Of a stretch of DNA of 62,000 nt, positions 45,559 to 56,875 are shown piece after piece. Position numbers and translations under genes: made by a program. Position 1 is the first letter of the stretch. Every line of letters starts with the position of its first letter. Below the pieces are notes generated by a model. It searched no databases. It saw only the letters and a program-made list of their open reading frames with translations, and was not told the origin of the DNA. The DNA is from Adiantum capillus-veneris (lineage: Eukaryota > Streptophyta > Polypodiopsida > Polypodiales > Pteridaceae), in NCBI GenBank assembly GCA_014529385.2, contig CM043955.1, positions 147,067,640 through 147,129,639 on the forward strand, given 5' to 3'.

Positions 45559-45897
45559 TTATAACTCGTAGGCTTGTTCTCCTATCTTTCTAAGGATTCC
45601 AAAAGGTCCCCAATATCTGAATGCAAGCTTATGGAATTTTCCTAGCTTTAAGGAGCTACATTTGGGTTTGACTCTGAAGAGAGCTTGTTTGCCTTCGCTA
45701 AAGATTCTAGCAGAGCGGTGAAGATCATCATAGCTCTTCTTCCTATCACTAGCTCTCTTCAGGTTGTCTCTAATGACTAGAAGTTGATGATCCATCTCTT
45801 CCAGGGTAAACTTGGCGGCAGAAACATGAAGAGCTAGGTCGGATAATCGAAGAGGGATTAAACATTCCTGACCATACAAGGCTTTAAAGGGTGACAT
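45559..45897 (-). pseudogene. gypsy integrase C-terminal region (nested element)
   Basis: Reads MSPFKALYGQECLIPL, then a helical DRKKSYDDLHRSARIF stretch and FRYWGPFGILRKIGEQAYEL, the conserved end of gypsy integrase. A gap and frame change separate it from the core upstream. Confidence 0.85.
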
Positions 45898-46019
45898 TTC
45901 GAGGCTGCGATGGTGAGAAGAGTTATAAGCAACTCAACTAGGGGAAGAAACTTGATCCATTTCTGGGGCTATTGGTTGCAGTATGCTAGAAGCATATCTT
46001 CAATGACTTGATTCACTCG

Positions 46020-46330
46020 TTAAGTTTGACCATCAGTCTCCGGATGATATATTGAGCTGAGCTCCAATGGCATACCCAGAGATTGAAACATGGCTTGCCA
46101 AAACTTAGAAGTAAATTTGGCATCCCGATCACTGATGATTCTTGCAGGGATTCCATCTAATCTTACTACCTCTTTGACAAATACTTGGGCTATGTCGATG
46201 GCGGTGGCTGTCTGCTTGACTTGAATTAGATGAGCCACCTTAGTGAGCTTATCTACTATGACAAAAATAGAATCATAGTTTCCAGTTGTCTTTGGAAGAT
46301 GAGTGACAAAGTCCATACTCAAACAATTCC
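46020..46330 (-). pseudogene. gypsy integrase catalytic core fragment (nested element)
   Basis: Reads MSMDFVTHLPKTTGNYDSIF, VIVDKLTKVAHLI, RIISDRDAKFTSKFWQ and YHPETDGQT, giving two of the three DDE residues visible before the break. It would insert element DNA; here it is truncated. Confidence 0.88.
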
Positions 46331-46899
46331 CACTTCATCTGAGGAATATCTAGGGGCTGAAGCTTTCCAGGTAGTAAAGAAAACCATCTGCTAAGGTATA
46401 GTCAGTTAAGTGTTCCCTCGGGTCCTGTGCTTGAATCTCATGTAGAAGAGGTCTAAAATAGGTCTATCCGAATTTCTTGTTGAACTTCCTTGGGTAAAGA
46501 ATAGCTAAGGAGTGGATTAGTCCAGGTTGATGAGGACAAGACTGCTGGTCAAGAGGTCTTTGAGTCTATTCGAAGGCAGCATCTCTCCCCCCCCAAAAAA
46601 AGAGTTGTCCTCAACTTAAATAAAATACGTAATCGATGAAGCTTCTTGGATACATCTCGTGACTTAACTTCTTGTTAACGATTTCAACTTGACTTCTCTC
46701 TTACACTTCTTCATCCTATTGGAGTCATGGAAAATATTTCTTAATAAGCTATCTTCTTGAATAAGTCATCGCGTTTGTGGCTTCTTCGATACGCTAATTC
46801 TTCTTTATAAGCTATTGACAATCCCTTCTTTATCAGCACTTGTTATCCTCTTATTTTTGCGATCTTCACTCTCTTGTAACTTAGTCATTTGCTTATCTG
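46331..46899. other. no gene supported
   Basis: Degenerate internal sequence of the nested element. A short stretch near 46330-46440 may be eroded polyprotein, but no motif is certain. Confidence 0.4.
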
Positions 46900-47338
46900 A
46901 TGGCGTCTTGGCAAGAAGACTTAGTTCTTTCTGTATGCATCTCTCACTTGCAGAGTGCAGATGAGGTAGTTAAAAGACAGTTCTTAGATCGATACAAAGA
47001 TCTCCTCTTTCCTCATCCAAATTCTTGTGTCGGCCACACGATATGGAAGACATGGCGACATCTCACAAGAGTGACTCTCTGGGGTAGAGACCATTTCCGC
47101 AACAATACCCGACTTGCTATGGCTACAGAGGCTCTGGGACTTGGCCCTCGATACTACTTTGTCTCATACCATATGCAGTCTTCCTCTTAGAGGTCCCTTT
47201 CTTTTCTCAATTCATACCCGAGAAATTTCTCAAGCTATTTCTCGTAGAAGTATTCCAGAGAGTGAGCGTCCTAACATGTGCGGCGCTTGTGATACTTGGT
47301 TATGTGACCATATATTAGAGGATCTTCATGAGTTGTAA
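46900..47338 (+). other. two overlapping unrecognised ORFs inside the nested element, opposite strand
   Basis: ORF 46900-47190 (96 codons, MASWQEDLVLSV ... HTIWKTWRHLTRVTLWGRDH) overlaps ORF 47114-47338, whose end has RRSIPESERP and CGACDTWLCDHILEDL. They lie on the strand opposite to the host element's coding strand and are unlike retrotransposon proteins. They could be a captured gene fragment joined by one frameshift, or chance. Not recognised. Confidence 0.35.
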
Positions 47339-47339
47339 A

Positions 47340-48280
47340 ACTTGTTGCCTCTCCGTAATTATTTCCTGCCTCCCTTGTAAACCTTTTTGGTTTTAATTGA
47401 AGAAATAACCCTTTTTGAAAAAATTGAGTATTGTCAGTATTTCCTTTTCTTCAAATGTCAGTCTCTCTTCATCAATTACCAATGAGTTTTTAATGACTTC
47501 TCTTTACTGTGTACTTTTAATTTCTGCAAATGGTCTTTTGTCTACAATAGTCTTGAGTAAAGATTCCCACTTTAAAGTTCTTGGCTAACTCATAAGTTTG
47601 CTTTCTTATTCTTCTAAAGTCTTTGAATGATCCACAGAATTTGTGAGCTTATCTCTTGCACTTTCCTATCTTTAAGGGATTTCTTTTGGTGGGACTTAAA
47701 AAAAAAAAAAAACTTGGTCATCACTTGCACTCTTAAGATTCTTTCTTATGACTTACAATTTGGCAATCCAATTCTTTACTTGATAAAAAAAAATCCTTCT
47801 GTGTGAAGGTTATCTTGGTACAATTTACAATAATCTTGAATTCTCATGAAGTCCTAACGATAGAAAACTTGGAAAATCCACAACTCTTGCGCTCAACAAG
47901 ACTTCTTCAATTTAGTGGATAAGTACTTAATTTTTCATTGTATTGATGTAAACAAAAATGCCATTCTTGCCATTCCATGTAATCTTTCAATCTGATAAAT
48001 TCCAACCTTCATAAATCTCTCATTTATGAGCTTCCTAAAATGTTCCAGCATAGCGAGCCTTCGCTCTAGCATCGCAATTTCCATCTTCTCATAGATAATC
48101 CGTTGAATTTCTTCTCACAGATCCCCAGCCATCTTGAACATTTTTGAATAATTTATTGGAACATCAAGACTTCATTTTGTAATATAAATGAAATTTGGGT
48201 GCTAGATTGAGTTGTTTTTCTCTCATGCATTAATCTTAAATCCAAAATTCTAAATTCCAAGGTCCAAGATTCAAAATTAG
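47340..48280 (-). pseudogene. eroded gag start region of the nested element
   Basis: From about 48132 on the minus strand: MAGDL, a stop, then EIQRIIYEKMEIAMLERRLA and a helical stretch of about 40 residues, followed by stops. Position after the PBS suggests gag. No capsid or knuckle motif survives. Confidence 0.4.
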
Positions 48281-48292
48281 GCTCTGATACCA
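48281..48292 (-). promoter_or_regulatory. primer binding site of the nested element
   Basis: Minus strand TGGTATCAGAGC, two bases inside the LTR end (TCTCA), complementary to initiator tRNA-Met. It fixes the element's orientation. Confidence 0.9.
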
Positions 48293-48294
48293 CG

Positions 48295-51200
48295 TGAGAG
48301 GACCATACCCAGACTCGACGCTACTCACCTCCCTCAGTCCTCCAGACCGTTCCAGGGAATGACGTAGATCTATCTGCAGGTATCCCTCCCACTTGGGACC
48401 GACATTCAGATAGGACTCCGGTCTATCTTGAATGCCAACCCAAGGGGGTACAATCTGCTCTGATACCACTTGTGAGGGCCATACGCAGACTCGACCATAG
48501 TCACCTCCCTTAGTCCTTCAGACCGTTCCAGGGAATGACGTAGATCTATCTGCAGGTATCCCTCCCACTTGGGACAGACACTCAGACAGGACTCCGATCT
48601 ATCTCGAACGCCAACCCAATGTGAGGGCCATACCCAGACTCGACCCTACTCAACTCCCTCAGTCCTCCACACCGTTCTAGGGAATGACGTAGATCTATCT
48701 GCAGGTATCCCTCCCACTTGGGACGGACACTCAGACAGGACTCCGGCCTATCTCGATTGCCAACCCAAGGGCGTACATCCCTTCATTCAATGATTCTATC
48801 TGTTTCTCATAATTAATATGTCCTTGACAGCTTTCCACACCCAAAATCGTGGTCCTTAGTCTTGATTCTCTTCATCTTTTAACTTGAGGATCTGCTCTTG
48901 CTTTGTTGTTCTCCCTTGGTTCATGGCAATAACCCCTTTTTCCTGACAAGCAGGCACGGCAGTTATCACTTTCCCCTAAGAAGAGGGATCTTGCAATCCT
49001 ACCTAATCTTGCTCTTCCCCGATTACCCATTTTTATTCCACGTAGTCCTAGCGTTTAACATAAAAGTTTTGAATCAACATCCGGCCATCTGACCCCCCGG
49101 ATCCGCCCACCCACCAAACCATTTCATGAAAATCCCTTCTCGAGGTAGTACTTAACTACTACGAAATCAGGAAGACAACAGTCTATCAGACATCATCAAA
49201 CAACAAGTAGCATGCAATGTGTTGCATACCCTTGTTCAGGGAAATTCATCTGGTTGTTCCCACCAGATCTTTATTTAGAAACTTTTAATTCATTTTCTTT
49301 CCTTTATTTGCTATAATTAGCTTGTAACTAGTTTTATTACTAATCATGCAACACATTTAGTTTCAACCAAATCATCTTGCCTCCCCATTCAGGCCAAGAT
49401 AATCGGTTACAGCCATCAAAATGGAAACACCTTCACAATATTCCCAGAATTAAGTGTTTGGGAAAGGCTCATCAAGTAATTTAATCATTCCTTCCTAAGA
49501 ATTTTATTTCGAGAGGTATAGCACCATCTGGTGACAGATGCACAGGATAGCCCCTATATTCCTAGCCTTTCCAGTTCCTTTTTAAGCAACCAAGTCGAAA
49601 AAATTTCCTTAATTAAAGTCACATTATCCTCCCTGAGTATAACCTTCTCATCCAACCATTGTCATCACGCCATACCCAGATTATGGCCGATTTCTAATAA
49701 GATACCGCGGGTACCTCACGCGGCCGGGCAAAAATAAAACAAACCCATTCATCCCTTATCCCTCGGGCATGAATGACCTAGGTATAACAACATGCCGGTT
49801 ACACTGCCCTAGCCGAAAACGGCCAATCTCCGACAAGTTCCCAAAGAGAATTCTCTCAATGGGCCGGCCTTTCAATCAAATTGACCCCAAGACGATCCCT
49901 CTTGGTTCCCGGTCATTTCCAGACAATCTTCAAAACTCCTAGTTAAATCTATGTTTTGCAATGGGCTATCCCTATCACCTCTCGAGATTCCTTTTTAACT
50001 CCTAGTTGGTAATTTTCAGGTTCATTCATTTATCAACCTTAATTCCTACTTTCATTAATTATCTACCAGCCAAGTTTATTTAGAAAATACAAATGAGTTT
50101 TTTTTCCATAGGCATGTGATGGTTAATGTCTCTTTGGAAATGCCAACTTTTTAAGTTCAATCCCCGTTTTGTCGATTCCCAGTTTTTTTACAATCCTTTT
50201 CCATCCATGGGGCATCTCCATGGAAGCTTGTAGAGTTTTCGGTTCAAACAACACGGAGCTCAATTCTGCGAAGTTATCCCCTATCTCCCCCATCCCGTAT
50301 TTCCAAACAAACTTGAAATTGAAATCTTTAGAAATACTCTTCAATACCAAATATTGAACTACTTCTATCGAGCTTAAACAACTACTCTTTTCTTATGGTA
50401 CCTAACTTTCCATTTTAGGAAGCTAGAAGGCCATCCTATAATTTATGAGTTTTCGAGCTTTCCATTAAAGCTTAAACCTAAAATACAAGGTAGTCACTAA
50501 AGCTTACACCTAAGTGCAAAGTTACCATTAATGCTTAGCTTACGAGAGCAAATCTACCTTTGGAGCTTAACTTTATGATTCATAGATGCTCTTATCACTT
50601 GACCCTAATTGCAAGGTTTCCATTAAAGCTTAAAACCTAAAAATGCAAGGTAATCACTAAAGCTTACTTCTAAGTGCAAAGTTACCATTAAAGCTTAGCT
50701 TACAAGTGCAAATCTACCTTTGAAGCTTAACTTTATGATGCGTAGATACGCTTATCACTTAACCGTAATTGCAAGGTTTCCATCAAAGCTTAAAACCTAA
50801 AAATGCAAGGTAATCACTAAAGCTTGCATCTAAGAGCAAAGTTACCATTAAAGCTTAGCTTACGAGTGCAAATCTACCTTTGAAGCTTAACGTTATGATG
50901 CATAGATACTCTTATCACTTACCCTAATTGTAAGGTTTCCATTAAAGCTTAAAACCTAAAAATGCAAGGTAATCGCTAAAGCTTACATCTAAGAGCAAAG
51001 TTACCATTAAAGCTTAGCTTACGAATTCAAATCTACCTTTGAAGCTTAGCTTTATGATGCATAGATACTCTTATTATGTACCCTAATTGCAAGGTTTCCA
51101 TTAAAGCTTAAAACCTAAAAATGCAAGGTAATCGCTAAAGCTTACATCTAAGAGCAAAGTTACCATTAAAGCTTAGCTTACGAATGCAAATCTACCTTTG

Positions 51201-52114
51201 AAGATTAGCTTTATGATGCATAGATACTCGTAATACTTACCCTAATTGCAAGGTTTCCATTAAAGCTTTAAAACTAAAATGATGCACATAAACATTTCTA
51301 GTATTAAAACACATTTAGTTAAACCTACTAGAAACGAAGATAACCTCCTCTAAGAAAGAGGGATGTGGGGTTGAAGTCCTTCTTGAAGAGATGTGAGGCT
51401 CAAGGAGGAAGGAACGGATTTATGGTGAAGAGGAAGGAGAGAGAAGCTTCTTCACAAAACCCTCAAGGGTTTTGGCCTTCAAGAGAGGAAGAGAGTTGAG
51501 GGATTGGCCTTCAAGAGAGGGAGAGAGCAAGAGTAAGGTTTAATGGAAACCTTGAGTTACTTAAGCATAGTCTTGAGCATGGCAAATATGTAAGTAGCTT
51601 AACAATATGTCTATGAAAAAATATAAAGGAGAGGGGGTGCTTATATAGGAAAAAGGTGTGTGTAATTCTTTTCTCAATTCCTATTGGACCACACTTTCTT
51701 TTCTCAAATTCTTATTGGACCCCAATTCTCCTCTCAATTCTTATTGGATCCCAAATTCTCTTCTCAAATGCTATTGGACCCCAATTTCTGTTCTCAAATG
51801 CTATTCGACCCCAATTTTCTTCTTAGTTCTTATCTCTTAACTTTACCTTTCAATTAAGTTAGTCCCTTTTTCTCCTAGTTCTCGATCTAGATCAGTTCCC
51901 ACGCGGATTTTCATGAGGAAGTATAAAAATAATCTTAATCTTTTTGGAAAAATATAGGGACGACGTAATTTCTTATCCAAAACATCTGTGTCTTTTCATT
52001 CTGAAGTAAAGTCTCGTTGTCGGTATAACTTCTTTGTCGGTCTTACTTTTTCTAAATTATTTTCTAGGCCGAAAAATTTCTGAATGTCTCCAGGGTTTAG
52101 GGAGGGACCTTACA
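48295..52114 (-). mobile_element. nested element LTR, right copy
   Basis: 3820 bp, the more complete LTR. TATA box near 51647-51642, 159-bp array 50455-51280, ORF 50350-50123, and terminal units at 48303, 48479 and 48628 with a PBS-like GCTCTGATACCA at 48457-48468. Confidence 0.9.
50455..51280. repeat. 159-bp tandem array in right LTR
   Basis: ATGCAAGGTA markers near 50643, 50803, 50963 and 51120, the counterpart of 43200-44010. Presence in both LTRs shows the array predates this insertion. Confidence 0.9.
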
Positions 52115-52119
52115 TTTTA

Positions 52120-52537
52120 CGAGTTTTCTAACCAAAAACCTAGTTGACAAGAGCAGTATAAATCCAAGAGAACAAGAAAATCAAGAGCGAATAAGCATAA
52201 TCCAATGCCTCTTGTCAATGACAGAATGGGATATCTAAAGCTTGTTAAAGCTGAGGATTGTGTCAAAGACAAGGTCACTTGCCGGTTTATCAAAACTAAA
52301 CCATGGAAAAACAACAAGAAGAACAGGTGCAAAAAGCAAACGACTAAGACACATAAAGGGGGGAAAACAGGGTCTGGAATGACCAAAACAGAGAGGAAAA
52401 CGGAGTACAATAAGCTCAAACAAACCCTCAGAGACATATGGACGACTGAATTGGAAACAAATGAGGACACGAATTCTGACAAGATGGATGCGCCGTCCCA
52501 TTAGAAGAAGTATACCATACAAGATAGGAAAATCATA
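52120..52537 (+). pseudogene. large gypsy pol resumes after the nested element
   Basis: Continues the 40677-41149 frame after the target duplication, with one TGA near 52147. It is Lys-rich (KTKPWKNNKKNRCKKQTTK) with a charged tail and stops at TAG 52502. It is a linker before RT with no named domain. Confidence 0.5.
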
Positions 52538-54091
52538 GTGCAACAACCGATGAGGGAATTGAAGGAACCTGGTACATCGTACGACGGTCCTAAAAAAGCC
52601 AAACGAATAGATCTAGCGGAGCCGAAAGAAGATCCAAAACCTGCATATATTGCCACGGATCTTACTGAAGACGAGGAAAAGCTTTTGGTAGCTACTCTTA
52701 AACAGTATAGAGATGTGTTTGCATGGTCATACAAAGATCTTAAGGGGGTGGATCCAAGTATCTGTCAATACGCAATACCCCTTAAGAATGACGCCAAACC
52801 CAACAGACAATGTCCCTATACTTACAATGAGACGTTTGCAAAAAAGATCAAGGAGGAGATAGATAAGCTTAAAGAGGCAAAGTTTATTTACAAAATTGAG
52901 CATACCGATTGTGGTGGTCCCAAAGAAAAATGGAAAGTTAAGTGTGTGCGTCAATCGCAAGAAAGTAAATGCTGCTACAATTCGGGACAACTATCCCCTA
53001 CCCATTACTGATCATGTAATAGAAAGAGTGGCAGGTAAAGAAGCTTATAGTTTCTTAGATGGCTTTTCGGGCTACAATCAACTCGCAATAAAGCCAAAGA
53101 ATCAGCACAAGACGGCTTTTGCAACTGAATGGGGCATTTTTGCATTCAGGGTAATGGCTTTTGTCTTAACAAATGCACCCGCCACATTTCAGAGGCTGAT
53201 GGGTCATGCTTATAAAGAATATCTAAGACAGTTCCTAGAAATTTACATGGATGACTTGTGCATTAACTCTCTCATAAGATTGGAGCATATAGAGCACTTC
53301 ATCAAAGTGTTCGAAAAATGCAGACTGTATCGGATTTGCCTGAATCCAAAGAAATGTGTCTTCATGGTAAGACAGGGAAAAATATTGAGACATATAGTGT
53401 CCAAAATGGTATTTCGACAGACATGGAGAAGATCAGCGTCATTGTTGATCTACCACAACCAGTAAAGGTAAAGGAGGTACAGGCATTTATGGGCCATTGT
53501 GGATATTATCACAGATTTATCTACTCATACGCTATAGTTACAAAACCACTTTACGTGTTGATAAATAAATTTGAGTGGATAGATGAGTGCGAGAAAGCTT
53601 TTCAAACTTTGAAGCAAAGGTTGATTTCCGCTCCAATTTTGAAGGCTCCGGATTGGGAAAAGATATTCCACATCCATGTAGATGCGTCAGTATATGCTAT
53701 AGGATGCATACTTGCACAACCTGGAGAGAACAACATGGATTTTCCAATCAGTTACTCCAGTAGACAACTGAACAATGCAGAGAAGAATTACACAACAACT
53801 GAGAGGGAGGGTTTGGGTATGATCTATGCGGTGAAAAAGTTTAGACACTACTTACTTTCCAATAAATTTTTATTCTTCGTTGATCACCAAGCACTGCTAT
53901 ACTTAGTAAAAAAACCTTGCAGTACAGGGCGGATTGTACGATGGTTCATCATACTACTTGAGTTTGACTTCACGGTAGTAGTCAAAAAAGGAACTACACA
54001 CCAAAGAGTGGATCATTTATCTAGAATGATGCATGGAGAAAACCCTGTAGGAGTTGATGAGATTTGCCAGATGCATATCTTTTCAACATAG
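52538..54091 (+). pseudogene. gypsy reverse transcriptase-RNase H
   Basis: Three overlapping frames. The first (52538-53011) has LVATLKQYRDVFAWSYKDL. The second (52896-53465) has IVVVPKKNGKLSVCVNRKKV, SFLDGFSGYNQLAI (first catalytic Asp), FQRLMGHAY and IYMDDL (YxDD). The third (53318-54091) has MGHCGYYHRFI and an RNase H with FHIHVDASVYAIG, TTTEREGLGMIYAV and FFVDHQALLYLV. Frameshifts fall near 52915 and 53405. The catalytic residues themselves survive. Role: copying element RNA into DNA. Confidence 0.9.
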
Positions 54092-55482
54092 AAATGGTTC
54101 CAAGATGGAGTGAGGATCTAATTCCTTTGTTGACTATTGGGTCATTGAATGTGACAAGACAACCATCTACCATTGCAGCATCGAGATCATTGGTAATGTT
54201 GGCGAGAAGGCTATACAAACAGGTATCGGATCAAATACTTAGGCTTTGTGTTAAATCGAGTGAACGAGAACTGTATCTAAACCAAGCTCATGTACAAACA
54301 ACGGGGATTCACAATGGGCATGCACATACGTATCAAAGATTGATGAGAATGGGTGTGTATTTGCCGAAAATGCAACAAAGTGTTCATATGCATATCAAAT
54401 CATGCGTTAGCTGCATATTTCAAAAGCTGCTAGAACACGCGACTCTATTCAAATTATCTGTAGCACCCCGATGGAGTTACTACATTGTTGAATACCTCAC
54501 CACCGGGATACTGCCTGACGGGATGAGTAGATCATGTATCAAAACGATCACGAAAGAGGCAGAAAACTATGTACTGATTGAGGACAATCTTTACAAGAGG
54601 GGAAAAGACAATCAATTGAGAATGTCCGCGACTGAAGAGGAATACATTCCTATCTTAGAGCAAGCGCATGACGGACAAGTTGGAGGACATTTCTCAGCTG
54701 ACAAAATGGCCAAAGCAATTCTTATTGGAGGCATATGCTGGCCTACACTATTCATGGACATTGAAGAATTTGTGAAACAATGTGCCGATTGCCAGAGGAC
54801 AAAGATTCCTAGAGCACGAGATGATATTCCCTTGAGGCCAATGATGGGGGCATGAGCGTTTGCAAAATGGGGAACATATTTTGTAGGACCGATGACGCCT
54901 CCTGGATATAAAACGCACGCTCAATACATTATTGTGGCAACAAATTATCTAACAAAGTGGGTGGAAGCGAAAGCAACAACCAAAAATGATGCAAAAACGA
55001 CGGCACAGTTTTTGTATGAGAACATTTTCACCAGATATGGCTTACCAATAGAGATAGTGAGCGATAGAGGGACTCACTTCATCAATAAAGTGATCAAATT
55101 CTTGTTGGATGAATTCATGGTAATTCACAAGAAGTCAGGTCCCTATCACCCACAAGCTAACGGCCAAGCAAAAAGTACGAACAAGATTTTGGTGACAATT
55201 CTCACCAAAATTGTTAGTGAATTGAGAGCTGACTGGGATCAAAAGCTACATTCAGCTTTATGGTCATATAGAGTAGCTTACAAAACATCAATCGGAACAA
55301 CTCCATTCAACATGGTTTATGGAATTCAAACGATTTTGCCACTTGAATTTCTTATCCCCACGCTTCGGGTCGCTAAAGAATTAGGATGGACGGGCCATGA
55401 ATTATGCAATCGGCTAGATATCCTGGAAAAACTAGATGAAACTAGATTGAGAGCAGTTGCATCAATCTACGTGCAAAAATGA
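54064..55482 (+). pseudogene. gypsy integrase with doubled N-terminal zinc module
   Basis: In 54064-54855 two HHCC modules follow each other: QAHVQTTGIHNGHAHTYQRL ... CVSCIFQK and then QAHDGQVGGHFSADKMAK ... CADCQRTK. Each is preceded by a PRWS segment and an LYK segment, so the whole unit of about 110-120 residues is duplicated. After a TGA at 54853-54855 the core follows (54892-55482): VATNYLTKWVEAKA, IVSDRGTHF, YHPQANGQAKSTN (the residue usually Glu after GQA/V is Lys) and WSYRVAYKTSIGTTPF. The core stops at TGA 55480-55482. Confidence 0.85.
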
Positions 55483-55485
55483 AAC

Positions 55486-55704
55486 ATGAAATCATTCTTT
55501 GATCAACATGTTATCAGCAAGGAATTTGCTACGGGGGATTATGTCTTAATGTATACCCTAAAACAACATTCTCGGAAACTCAAAAAGCGAGGCAATGGAC
55601 CCTATGTGATTCATGACATATCATCTAGCAGTGCCATTAAACTTGCGACATTAGAGCGAGAGGAGATGACTAACTGGATTAGTGGTTGTAGACTAAAGAA
55701 GTAA
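55486..55704 (+). pseudogene. gypsy integrase C-terminal domain
   Basis: Same frame as the core after one stop. Reads GDYVLMYTLKQHSRKLKKRG, GPYVIHDISSS and WISGCRLKK, typical of the C-terminal end (GDLVL ... K ... GPY) of gypsy integrase without a chromodomain. Confidence 0.8.
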
Positions 55705-55725
55705 AACCTACCACTAACCTCAGAG

Positions 55726-56100
55726 ATGCTTGCCAAAATACACGCTGCGAAGGAGCGCAAGAACAAAACAAATGCGACAAAAGCTCAAGTGCAGGAGGAG
55801 GCGAGAATCAGGATTTTAAAACGAAAACAGAACTTACAACAACAAAGACTCCCTCAACCAACAGATACGACTCAAATTCCTCTTTCTATAATTCACACTA
55901 ATGAGCAATGGGAAAAAGGAATCGATGTTCGCATCAATGTCAAACTTCCGCATGGCAGATATCAATGACCATTGATTGACACAGGAGCAAGAGTCAATGT
56001 GGTCAACTTCTCCACTTACAAGATGCTTACAGATGAACCCCTAGTGCAATCCACACGTGATGAAAGACGGAGAAATCAGAGAATCACTATGTTTGGGAGT
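55726..56100 (+). pseudogene. second retropepsin-like segment downstream of integrase
   Basis: A Lys-rich stretch (AKERKNKTNATKAQVQEEAR) leads to DVRINVKLPHGRYQ, a TGA at 55966-55968, then PLIDTGARVNVVNFSTYKML. LIDTGAxxNVV is the active-site signature of a retropepsin, preceded as expected by a beta-strand. The flap and C-terminal ILG motif are not clear. This is distinct from the protease at 40.2 kb and lies on the wrong side of integrase for a normal gag-pol. Confidence 0.55.
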
Positions 56101-56434
56101 TCCATGGATGAGAACATACAATGCAGTTACTGAATGGTAAGAACATGCGTTGATATACACACACAACTCTAACAAATACATGACTCCATTCACCAAAACA
56201 GATCACTCGTGGCCGAGTATCCCCATCGACAAAAAGCAACCAGCTCATCAGCCAAAAACACCAAAAATGGTTGTTCATAAAGTATGGATAAAGAAAAAAA
56301 TCATGTAGAACAAACAGAGCCAGAGATGGCTACCTAAGAAAAAACTCCCGACGAAAGCAGCACCATATCAAAGACCTTCAGGAGTTAGTCCAGAGTGGAA
56401 ATGGCAACCAAAACTGGAAAAAACCAAAGATTCG

Positions 56435-56875
56435 GTGACAAAGCTCGAAGGGAAACCCAAAAGTCAAAACAGGAAGCCTGAACTACCAAAATGGCACTGG
56501 AAACCTATGAAAATTAAGGAAACTAAATTAGAATCTGTAAAGGTGCAACAAACCGCATACAAATGGGTTCCAAAAATAGTTGCCATCACAACACCAACAA
56601 TCAGGGAAAGAGCAATTCAACTGCAAGCTCTTTTGTTCCATACACAGCTAATCTCGCCATCAAAAGCCACTGAAAACTACATTCAGTCCCCGCATCTTGC
56701 ACAGCACCTTGTTACCCAATGGATTGTCTCAAACATGAGAATAGGGACACATTACACAGCCATGCATAGACACACATTTCAAAACCCATGCACATGCACC
56801 CAACCTTCGTCCGGGACGACTCAGTCTAGGAAGGGGGGAGTAACTAATGAATCTAGCAGCAATCAGGACCATTAA
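56435..56875 (+). pseudogene. basic ORF after the second protease-like segment
   Basis: 146 codons, Lys/Trp/Pro-rich start (PELPKWHWKPMKIKE, YKWVPK). W-x-P-K segments recall the minus-strand ORF at 19.9-20.4 kb, but no alignment was attempted. Near the end the DNA has GGAAGGGGGGAG (56829), a possible polypurine tract, although no LTR start recognisably follows. Confidence 0.4.

Larger units (their letters stand above)
41150..52114 (-). mobile_element. nested long-LTR gypsy element, 10.97 kb, TSD TTTTA
   Basis: Inserted in pol of the large gypsy element, opposite orientation. The TTTTA duplication is at 41145-41149 and 52115-52119. LTRs are 48295-52114 (5' by its own strand, 3820 bp) and 41150-44811 (3' by its own strand, 3662 bp), both TGTAAGGTCCC...CCTCTCA. 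PBS is at 48281-48292 and the PPT lies just right of 44811. The internal region is only 3.5 kb and keeps integrase pieces but no recognisable RT, so it is a deleted, non-autonomous copy. Confidence 0.93.

Noticed and set aside
56829-56850. GGAAGGGGGGAG as the polypurine tract and start of the 3' LTR of the large gypsy element
   Set aside because: The sequence after it does not resemble the 5' LTR at 28481-29392, and the element's sense-strand ORFs continue.
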